Positions 7,427 to 14,422 of a DNA stretch of 23,949 nt are shown here, piece after piece. Source of the stretch: JBGMEA01 sp964444065. GTDB lineage: Bacteria > Bacillota > Clostridia > Eubacteriales > Anaerofustaceae. The notes under the pieces were generated by a model. That model was not told the origin of the DNA, did not search any database, and saw only the letters and a list, made by a program, of their open reading frames with translations. A program made the position numbers and the translations under genes. Location of the stretch: the NCBI GenBank assembly GCA_964444065.1, contig CAYUFL010000033.1, positions 1-23,949 of the forward strand, written 5' to 3'. How positions within the stretch are numbered: the first letter of the stretch is position 1; each line of letters begins with the position of its first letter.

Positions 7427-8610
7427 TCAATCCATAAATCGATCTTTTTTTCGTAATGTGGGAAATAATTTCATCCATAATAAAACAACAAATAATGTTC
7501 CGCAACCGCCGATAATTGCAGCAGGCACCGCACCAAACCAGGCAGCTGTGATTCCCGATTCAAACTCACCCAACTGATTCGAAGTGCCGATAAATATCTG
7601 ATTGACGGAACTGACCCTGCCGCGCATTTCGTCAGGAGTNNNNNNNNNNCGGACGCGCCGAGTATAAATAACGCTATAATCGATACGATAAATGATTTGG
7701 AAATCGCAAATACAATTGTAGCGATTCCAAAGACAATGACAGCGGAAAACATCGAAATACCGACTTTTCTTTCAATCGGCTTTCTTGCCATCAAAAACGA
7801 AATCAGCAATGCCCCTAACGCCGGTGCAGCACGTAAAATACCAAGACCTTCCGAGCCGACATGGAGGATGGTTGCGGCATAGATCGGAAGCAGTGCAGTG
7901 GCACCGCCAAAAAGTACGGCAAACAGATCGAGCGAAATCGCACCAAGGATAACCGGACGGCTCTTGATAAAGGAGATACCGGCAAGCATTGTTCGAATTG
8001 TCACAGGTTCTTTGTTTACTTCTCGCGTGCGCACTTTCAGAATAATCATCGCACACAATGCAACCACAATAATGCAGCCTGCCGTTGCATAAACAACATG
8101 CGCGCCGATCGCATAAAGCAGCCCCCCGAGCGCGGGACCGATGATTGTAGCAGCCTTAAATCCGGATGCATTCCACGCTGCTGCTTTCGGGAAAATTTCC
8201 GCAGGTACGATATGCGGAAGCAATGACTGCATGGAGGGTCCTCCCATTGAATTTGCAGTACCTGCCAGGAATGCTGCGATTAAAAGCATATGTGCGCTTA
8301 CGGCTCCCTGAAAACTCAAATATGCAAGCAACATAAAATTACAAATCTGAATACAGAAAGCAATACTGACAATCCATTTTCTGTTAAAGCGATCTGCGGC
8401 ATATCCCGCAAATAGTGTGAAAAGGATCAGCGGAATGAACTGCATCAATCCGACCAACCCGAGGTACAGGGCCGATTGTGTAATTGTATAAATCTGCCAA
8501 CCGATGGCAATTGCAATCAGCTGATTTGCTGTAGCCGCACAAATGCGCGCGACTAAAAAACAAATCAACGACGGTTGATAAACTGCATCTGTTAAATTCT
8601 TGTCATTCAT
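7427..8610 (-). CDS. MFS exporter-like protein, interrupted by an assembly gap
   Basis: Membrane transporter of the MFS_3/enterobactin-exporter-like type, with motif A in AGYAADRFNRKW and the family's late signature TPDEMRGRVSSVNQIFIG. The gene contains ten N at 7640-7649 and changes frame across them: the 5' part ends ...LFILGAS, and the genuine C-terminus continues with TPDEMRG and ends at the TGA 7427-7429. Reading straight through the N run gives a false tail ending at 7471. Family spacing suggests about 44 bases are really missing, giving a protein of about 405 residues. Start: ATG at 8610 with GGAAAG at about 8618-8623; the ATG at 8631 lacks a site. It follows speE by 80 bases on the same strand and has no strong terminator before it, so a polyamine-linked export role is possible but unproven. 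Confidence 0.85.
7640..7649. other. Assembly gap (10 N)
   Basis: Ten undetermined bases inside the MFS gene. Frame arithmetic requires the true length to be 2 modulo 3, so the run of ten is a placeholder and not a measured gap. Confidence 0.99.
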
Positions 8611-8690
8611 TGATTTCACTTTCCGTATCATTCATGCAGGCGAAACGATGCATCCGTCACAAATTGTATGATAAATGCAGGATACCCGCA

Positions 8691-9542
8691 CTAATTGCGA
8701 TTTTCCAACATTTCTCTTACAAAACTTGGCAATGCAAAGCATCCCTTGTGCAATTCAGTGTTGTAATATTTTGTTTTGATTCCGAGTGCATTCCAATTTC
8801 CGAGATCCGCATCCGCTATCGGATCCAGCTGTTTTGACGAAAATCCAAACAGCCAATGCCCCGACGGGTACGTAGGGATATGTGCCTGATATACTCGACT
8901 GATCGGAAAAATCCCTTCAATCATTCGGTATGCGTGCTGCATTGCCTTAGCATCGTTTTCATAAAACGGACTTTCCAGTTGATTGACCAGAATGCCGTCA
9001 TCTTTCAGTGCATGATAGCAATTCCCATAAAATTCTTTTGTAAACAATACTTCGCCTGGTCCGAACGGATCGGTTGAATCCACAATAATCAAATCGTATT
9101 GTCCGCTTTTGCTTCTTATGAATTTCAGTCCGTCTTCAATAAATAGATTTACTCTCGGATCATCGAGTGAATGCGCGGTCTGCGGCAAAAATTCTTTACA
9201 TGATGAAACGACATATTCGTCAATTTCAACCATATCGATTGATTGCACCGAATGATACCTGCAAAGCTCACGGATCGTTCCGCCATCGCCGGCACCGATC
9301 ACCAGGATATTGCGGATATTCGGATTCGTCGCCATTGCAACGTGCACGATCATGTCATGATAAACGAACTCATCCTTTTCCGTCAGCATCATATATCCGT
9401 CCAACGTTAAAAACCGACCGAACTCTTCCGACTCAAAAATATCAATACGTTGATACTTACTTTGATAGGTATACAGCTGACGATCGACTTTGATCGAAAA
9501 ACGGACGTTGGGGGTATGTTCTTCCGTAAACCACAGTTCCAT
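8691..9542 (-). CDS. speE: Spermidine synthase (aminopropyltransferase)
   Basis: Transfers the aminopropyl group of decarboxylated S-adenosylmethionine to a diamine, normally putrescine to give spermidine. The 283-residue product has the N-terminal beta domain with QRIDIFES and LDGYMMLTEKDEFVYHDM, then the Rossmann fold with the nucleotide loop VIGAGDGG at 81-88, the acidic residue VEID at 106-109, and the catalytic segment VDSTDPFGPG at 154-163. Its ATG overlaps the stop of the decarboxylase gene as TAATG, so translation is coupled. It is the third gene of speD-speA-speE. Agmatine use (as in aminopropylagmatine synthases) cannot be excluded because no agmatinase is nearby. Confidence 0.96.
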   Translation of the reverse strand: MELWFTEEHTPNVRFSIKVDRQLYTYQSKYQRIDIFESEEFGRFLTLDGYMMLTEKDEFVYHDMIVHVAMATNPNIRNILVIGAGDGGTIRELCRYHSVQSIDMVEIDEYVVSSCKEFLPQTAHSLDDPRVNLFIEDGLKFIRSKSGQYDLIIVDSTDPFGPGEVLFTKEFYGNCYHALKDDGILVNQLESPFYENDAKAMQHAYRMIEGIFPISRVYQAHIPTYPSGHWLFGFSSKQLDPIADADLGNWNALGIKTKYYNTELHKGCFALPSFVREMLENRN

Positions 9543-10993
9543 TACGATACTACCACCTTAATATTATTTACGGAAATATCTTCCGTGCCGGTCAACTTGC
9601 AACCTTTTTCTTTTGCATATAGGATATACTCGATAATTTCTTTCGTAATCCGCTCTCCCGGAGCAAGCACAGGTATTCCCGGCGGATAGGACATGACGTA
9701 TTCACCGCAAATCATCCCGTAGGTATCCGAGAGAGACATGACTCGTTTCTTTGCGTAAAATGCATCCTGCGGCGTCATTTCGACCTGTGGAGTAATATAC
9801 TCATGGTCAAACATATCCTTTGGGTCTTTCTGATATCTGCGTTTAATTTCAGACATTGCTGCAATCAACCGCTCAATCATCTGCTCCGTGTCTCCGACGG
9901 AAATAATTGCAAGAATGTTTCCGATATCTCCAAATTCAACTTGAATACCATAATCATCCCGCAGAATATCGTATACCTCAATTCCTGCCAAGCCGATCGC
10001 ACGCGTATGAATTGACAGTTTTGTCACATCAAAATCGTAAACCGCTTTCCCGTCGCAAAGCTCTTTGGAAAAAGCATAAAATCCGCCGATTTGGTTGATT
10101 TCTTTTCTTGCATATTCAGCCATGCCGGATACTTTTGCAAAGATGTCTTTTCCGTTCAATGTCAGATTCCTCCGCGAGATATCCAGCGAGGACATCAGCA
10201 GGTATGATGCACTTGTTGTCTGTGTCAAACAGAGTATCTGCCGAACGTAATCAGCATTCATATTTTCTCCGACCAGCAACAGTGAACTTTGTGTCAGCGA
10301 ACCTCCAGTTTTATGCATGCTGAGTGCAGACATATCCGCTCCAGCTTTCATCGCCGCAGCAGGCATATGTTCGCCAAAATAAAAATGCGTCCCGTGCGCC
10401 TCATCTACAAGCACTTTCATATTATGCGAATGCGCAATCTCGCAAATCGAAGAGAGATCGGAGCAGATACCGTAATAGGTCGGGTTATTGACAAAAACCG
10501 CCTTTGCGTCCGGGTGTGATTCAATGGCCTTTTTCAGATCATCAACCGATACGCCAAGAGGTATACCCAGCTGTCGGTTTACAGCGGGATTCACATATAC
10601 CGGAATTGCCCCGCATAAAACAAGTGCGTTGATTGCACTGATATGGATATTGCGCGGGATAATAATCTTATCGCCTTTCTTGCATACGGAAAGGATCATT
10701 CCCTGCACGGCAGCGGTCGTCCCGTTTACGACAAAAAAAGCATGCTTTGCGGAAAATGCATCTGCGGCAAGCGCCTCGGCTTCTTTTATTACAGATTCGG
10801 GATGGGTTAAATTGTCCAGCGGTTTCATCGAATTAACATCAACCGACATACACTGTTTGCCCAAAAATTCAGTCAGATCAGGATTTCCTCTGCCCTGCTT
10901 ATGCCCCGGCACATCAAAAGAAACGATCCGATTGGATCGATATTCTTTAAGTGCCTGCATTAAAGGTGTTTTATCCTGCGAAAGTTGATCCAT
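9542..10993 (-). CDS. speA: Orn/Lys/Arg decarboxylase, probably arginine decarboxylase
   Basis: PLP-dependent fold type I decarboxylase that supplies a diamine or agmatine for polyamine synthesis. The 483-residue length fits the short Gram-positive family (YaaO/SpeA type) without the large extra domains of the enterobacterial inducible enzymes. Seen: FDVPGHKQG at 26-34, NGTTAA at 90-95, the cofactor-binding DEAHG at 197-201 and the Schiff-base lysine Lys228 in SMHKTGGS. Substrate choice among arginine, ornithine and lysine cannot be read from sequence; arginine is the common activity of Bacillota homologues in spe operons. Start ATG at 10993 follows AAGGCGG, which overlaps the speD stop; the intergenic distance is 13 bases. 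Confidence 0.92.
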   Translation of the reverse strand: MDQLSQDKTPLMQALKEYRSNRIVSFDVPGHKQGRGNPDLTEFLGKQCMSVDVNSMKPLDNLTHPESVIKEAEALAADAFSAKHAFFVVNGTTAAVQGMILSVCKKGDKIIIPRNIHISAINALVLCGAIPVYVNPAVNRQLGIPLGVSVDDLKKAIESHPDAKAVFVNNPTYYGICSDLSSICEIAHSHNMKVLVDEAHGTHFYFGEHMPAAAMKAGADMSALSMHKTGGSLTQSSLLLVGENMNADYVRQILCLTQTTSASYLLMSSLDISRRNLTLNGKDIFAKVSGMAEYARKEINQIGGFYAFSKELCDGKAVYDFDVTKLSIHTRAIGLAGIEVYDILRDDYGIQVEFGDIGNILAIISVGDTEQMIERLIAAMSEIKRRYQKDPKDMFDHEYITPQVEMTPQDAFYAKKRVMSLSDTYGMICGEYVMSYPPGIPVLAPGERITKEIIEYILYAKEKGCKLTGTEDISVNNIKVVVS

Positions 10994-11006
10994 TTCAACT
11001 ACCGCC

Positions 11007-11807
11007 TTAATAAATATTCATACCGCTGAAAATCTCGATCATTTCCCGTCTCAGGTTCGCGGTAATGTTCAAACGCTGTTTTGGCGGTAATTCATACGAA
11101 TCAACGTTAAACAGATAATTCTGCAGTTCCAGTTCTTTTATCAGCATTTTGGTGTGGAAAATATTCGACTGATAAACATTAACATCAATCGCATCATATT
11201 TTTTCAGTGTAGCATCATCAATATAATCTTGAATTGAAGTAATTTCGTGATCGATAAAAAGCTTCTTGCCGTTCAAATCACGCGTAAATCCACGTACACG
11301 ATAATCAATGGTAATAATATCCGAATCAAAACTTCCGATCAAATAATCAAGCGTGTTCAGCGGAGAAGTTTCACCGCAGGTGGAAACGTCAATATCAACC
11401 CGAAACGTCGCAATAGAATTATCGGGATGGTATTCGGGATAAGTATGTACGGTTACGTGACTCTTGTCCAGATGTGCGACAACAGTGTCTTTCAGATTCC
11501 TGCAATTGCAGGACAAATCCAAAGAATCCGGATCAATGATTTTTTCTGAAATCAGGAGTGTAACAGATGCACCCTGCGGATCATAATCCTGTTTTGAAAT
11601 ATTTAAAACATGCGCGCCGATCATATTTGTGACGTCGCACAAAATATTCGTCAACCGTTCTGAATTATATTGTTCGTCGATATAGGCAATATAATCCTTT
11701 TGCTCTCTTTCACTTTTAGCATAGCAAACATCATAGATGTTGAAGCTCAGCGTTTTTGTGAGGTTGTTAAAGCCATATAACGTAAGCTTTTTTTCCAACC
11801 CTAACAT
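11007..11807 (-). CDS. speD: S-adenosylmethionine decarboxylase proenzyme, long (E. coli-type) form
   Basis: Makes decarboxylated AdoMet, the aminopropyl donor for SpeE. The chain cleaves itself before a serine that becomes the pyruvoyl cofactor; the E. coli-type site is visible as DKSHVTVHTYPE, with cleavage expected between Lys and Ser about 115 residues in. The 266-residue length matches the long SpeD, about twice the short Bacillus/Thermotoga form. Start: AGGTGG at 11811-11816 precedes an in-frame GTG (11810) with no spacing and the ATG (11807) with three bases; I take the ATG. It is the first gene of the polyamine operon, 13 bases before the decarboxylase gene. Confidence 0.95.
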   Translation of the reverse strand: MLGLEKKLTLYGFNNLTKTLSFNIYDVCYAKSEREQKDYIAYIDEQYNSERLTNILCDVTNMIGAHVLNISKQDYDPQGASVTLLISEKIIDPDSLDLSCNCRNLKDTVVAHLDKSHVTVHTYPEYHPDNSIATFRVDIDVSTCGETSPLNTLDYLIGSFDSDIITIDYRVRGFTRDLNGKKLFIDHEITSIQDYIDDATLKKYDAIDVNVYQSNIFHTKMLIKELELQNYLFNVDSYELPPKQRLNITANLRREMIEIFSGMNIY

Positions 11808-11851
11808 CACCCACCTTTCTTTCTGAAATATATTCTTTAGAAAACAATCTA

Positions 11852-11879
11852 ATTATATAGGAAAACAGCAAAAATACAA
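11852..11879 (-). promoter_or_regulatory. Promoter of the speD-speA-speE operon
   Basis: Minus-strand TTGTAT (11874-11879) and a consensus TATAAT (11852-11857) with a 16-base spacer. The -35 begins just after the methyltransferase stop codon, so the spe operon has its own start despite the close upstream gene. Confidence 0.75.
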
Positions 11880-11889
11880 TCGATTTTCA

Positions 11890-12555
11890 TCAGAATGATT
11901 GCAGTTTTTTTACGGTATCTGCTTTGCCTCCGATGAAATAAAACCCATTTGACCAATGACCGTTCATTGTCGGATATAGAAGTGTTTCATAACGCAGTTC
12001 CGTGAAGCACGATAACAGTGTTTTGATGTGCCTCTCTTCATGGTGACGCAGCACCGCCCCTTCCTCCAGACGGAATGTGCCGAAAGTTTCGAACTCAGAG
12101 GCAAAATGATGATACCTGCTTTTATTGCGTTCATCATCATTCAAAAGAAAATCATTTACATATATCGTGCCGTTTGGTTTGAGCACACGTTTGATTTCTG
12201 AGATCAAATACTGCTGATCGGCATTTTCAACAATACAAGTCAATACGGCGGCAAGGATCACCGCATCGAAACAATCAGATTGAAACGGCAAGTTCTGATC
12301 AGTCTGCAATTCAAATTTGAGATTTGGATTCAGCTCGCTTCCACGTTGAATTAATTTCTCCGAAAAATCAATTCCGACCAGATTGCGATATCCGGCATTA
12401 TCCAGTACTTGCATGATTCTCCCGTAACCGCACCCGACATCGAGAATCGATTGTTCTTTACGAACATATTCAGAGAATTGATCCAATTGGAACGGCGTTG
12501 TGAATTCTTTTGTTTCCGCAGCGGAATTCCAGTATTCCTTTTGATTTTCACTCAT
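11890..12555 (-). CDS. Class I SAM-dependent methyltransferase
   Basis: Small-molecule type methyltransferase; the acceptor is unknown. The fold is clear: motif I LDVGCGYGR (SAM glycine loop), acidic end of strand 2 in VGIDFS, the motif IV region SDCFDAVILAAVL and the post-motif EIKRVLKPNGTIYVNDF. The first residues KEYWNSAAETKEF resemble the usual opening of this family, so I place the start at ATG 12555 (221 residues), which has AGGT about nine bases upstream. The frame continues upstream to an ATG at 12618, but that and the ATG between lack ribosome binding sites. It stands alone upstream of the spe operon; supplying a polyamine-related reaction is only a guess. Confidence 0.85.
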   Translation of the reverse strand: MSENQKEYWNSAAETKEFTTPFQLDQFSEYVRKEQSILDVGCGYGRIMQVLDNAGYRNLVGIDFSEKLIQRGSELNPNLKFELQTDQNLPFQSDCFDAVILAAVLTCIVENADQQYLISEIKRVLKPNGTIYVNDFLLNDDERNKSRYHHFASEFETFGTFRLEEGAVLRHHEERHIKTLLSCFTELRYETLLYPTMNGHWSNGFYFIGGKADTVKKLQSF

Positions 12556-12619
12556 TTGACACTTACCTACAGCACTTTTTTCCATAAGGATGTTTGCTTC
12601 ATACGTTTTCCTATCCATG

Positions 12620-12884
12620 CAACCAATTTACAACGAAAGAAAGTCCTCTTCTGACTATTTCTTACAATCAGGAATGAAGCAATTAAACAACGATTCACAT
12701 CCAATCACGTTTAAAATGCTACTGAGTATATCCATCACCATTATGGATTGTGCGTCACGGATAGTCAATGAATAACATGTTTATTACTCAAACTGTCGGA
12801 TTTGACTGGGGTTTGTGTTGTAATCAGGTGCGGGAAACACACTCGCTCATAACCGTCCCATATCAGCAAAATCATAGCAAATAG
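12620..12884. other. Gene-free stretch downstream of tRNA-Ser
   Basis: I see no convincing gene. A 61-codon + strand frame (12590-12775) has no ribosome binding site and overlaps the methyltransferase start. There is an inverted repeat ATCCAT/ATGGAT (12730-12735 with 12743-12748) of unknown meaning. The methyltransferase promoter should lie here on the minus strand; the best candidate (TTGGTT, 17 bases, TATGAA) is weak. Confidence 0.5.
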
Positions 12885-12905
12885 AAAAACAGCACCAAGG
12901 TACTG
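12885..12905 (-). terminator. Terminator of tRNA-Ser
   Basis: On the minus strand a 6-bp stem CAGTAC/GTGCTG with loop CTTG (12890-12905, one wobble) is followed by five U residues (12885-12889), 15 bases after the CCA end of the tRNA. Confidence 0.7.
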
Positions 12906-12920
12906 CTCGATTGATTGATA

Positions 12921-13009
12921 TGGCGGAGAGGGTGGGATTCGAACCCACGTGAGGTTTCCCTCAAACTGATTTCGAGTCAGCCCCGTTATGACCACTTCGA
13001 TACCTCTCC
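12921..13009 (-). tRNA. tRNA-Ser(CGA), reads UCG
   Basis: An 89-base class II tRNA. The acceptor stem GGAGAGG (13003-13009) pairs with CCTCTCC (12925-12931), followed by discriminator G and an encoded CCA (12921-12923). The anticodon loop is CTCGAAA between stem arms GCTGA and TCAGT, giving anticodon CGA. The long variable arm (GAGGGAAACCTC) is the serine hallmark, and the T arm has GGTTCGAATCC. It has its own promoter and terminator. Confidence 0.97.
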
Positions 13010-13031
13010 GTAAAGCTGCAAAGCAATTGTT

Positions 13032-13060
13032 ATTATACAACAGTTGTCCAAAAAACGCAA
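13032..13060 (-). promoter_or_regulatory. Promoter of tRNA-Ser
   Basis: Minus-strand TTGCGT (13055-13060) and TATAAT (13032-13037) with a 17-base spacer, placing the RNA start about 15 bases before the mature 5' end. Confidence 0.8.
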
Positions 13061-13229
13061 CTGGGAAAATTACATATGCTTTACTAATCTTACAAGCCTG
13101 CACGTGATTGAGACTGTTCTCACACCCGTGCAATCCGATCGTGTATTTGCTGGTGAAATATGAGAATGGATTGTTATTTTCGTCCTTAATTTAATGCGCT
13201 TATGGTAAAATAAAAGAAAGGAGTCTGTT

Positions 13230-14417
13230 TTGAAAAAATTATCGCATCTTTTGATTGTTTTTGTCCTCTGCTTGCTGGCACTCTCCGGCTTGAATTCAAG
13301 TGCGCTGAATTCGTCAATTCGCGAAGAATATATAAGCGAAACAAAGTTGATCGAACAATTGAAATCATGCTCTTCCGATTTTTATCGCAATACGCTCACG
13401 GATGAAAAAGAAATTGCGTTGTACGACAAAATTGAGACAGTGATGTTTTATTGCAGAGACGAGTATCTTTTTTTCTTCACCGATGACGAAACCATAAACA
13501 AAATTTCTTTATATGTATGTTTGGACAATCCTTTTCTGACCATAACCAACCAATATTATGAAACACTGACGGAAAATCCCGATTCAACATTATTGGAAAA
13601 ATATCTGGGAACCAGCTATCTGCCATTCCAATTTGTAACAGATGATTATTACGGAAAAATGGCTGAAGTGTACAGGACTGCGCAGTCAATTGTCAGTGCC
13701 ATGCCGACGGGTCAAACAGATTACGAAAAAGCAATCTACCTGCACGACTATATCGTAACCAGTGTCAGATACACATACGATTACAGCGACACAGATGCTG
13801 ACAATGCTTATGGAGCGCTGATTAATCACCGTGCAAGATGTGAGGGCTACACTGATGCATATGCTATCTTGTTGAACATAGCAGGCCTCGATGCAACGAA
13901 AGTGATGTATTTTGGGTCAGACACAAATTCGGACGCGGGACATATCTGGAATATGATTTCTTTGGACGGCAGTTGGTATCAGTCCGATGCAACGAATGAC
14001 AGTTTCGGTGCTGACGCCGATATTCCTTCCGATTATACTTCTTATGCGTATTTTTTGGTATCCACCGCAGATATACTGAATTCCTATCCAATCAATGCAC
14101 AGATCGCCGATTTGATCCCTCTATGCGATAACAACACAGACAATTTTTTCCAAAAGAACAGTCTGTATTTCACGGAATACAATCGATATGATGTAGGGAA
14201 AGCCGCCGGTCGATTTTTGAAGAATCAGCTTAAGAAGGGACTGAACGGTGTTTCGGTTAAATTCAGCAACAAAGAGGCCTATCAGAAAGCTCTTTCTTCC
14301 GATGAGACCCCTTATCTATTAAGTGTTATCTCCGACTACGACGGAGCCAACGCTTATTATTACAATTATTTTTATAATGACGAACAGTTGGTTATCACTT
14401 TTTTCACTGACAAATGA
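13230..14417 (+). CDS. Secreted transglutaminase-like (cysteine protease fold) protein
   Basis: A 395-residue exported protein of unknown role. Residues 1-25 form a signal peptide (KK, then a hydrophobic stretch, then small residues around SSA). A transglutaminase-like domain lies at about 165-260, beginning EKAIYLHDYIV and carrying the triad Cys204 (RARCEGYTDAYA), His238 (AGHIWNM) and Asp253 (QSDATND). Secreted proteins of this fold in Gram-positives are usually peptidases or peptidoglycan/protein cross-linking factors; the exact activity cannot be told. The start is a TTG at 13230 supported by AAAGGAG at 13217-13223; no ATG gives an intact signal peptide. It stands alone and ends 5 bases from the convergent fbp stop. 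Confidence 0.85.
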   Translation: MKKLSHLLIVFVLCLLALSGLNSSALNSSIREEYISETKLIEQLKSCSSDFYRNTLTDEKEIALYDKIETVMFYCRDEYLFFFTDDETINKISLYVCLDNPFLTITNQYYETLTENPDSTLLEKYLGTSYLPFQFVTDDYYGKMAEVYRTAQSIVSAMPTGQTDYEKAIYLHDYIVTSVRYTYDYSDTDADNAYGALINHRARCEGYTDAYAILLNIAGLDATKVMYFGSDTNSDAGHIWNMISLDGSWYQSDATNDSFGADADIPSDYTSYAYFLVSTADILNSYPINAQIADLIPLCDNNTDNFFQKNSLYFTEYNRYDVGKAAGRFLKNQLKKGLNGVSVKFSNKEAYQKALSSDETPYLLSVISDYDGANAYYYNYFYNDEQLVITFFTDK

Positions 14418-14422
14418 TTCGT

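Noticed and set aside
7471..7639. C-terminal continuation of the MFS gene in the frame read straight through the N run
   Set aside because: The peptide is unlike any transporter end; the alternative frame gives the expected TPDEMRGRV signature and hydrophobic end, so this tail is an artefact of the gap size.
12590..12775. A 61-codon + strand frame downstream of the methyltransferase start region
   Set aside because: No ribosome binding site, overlaps the opposite gene's upstream region and has no recognisable pattern.
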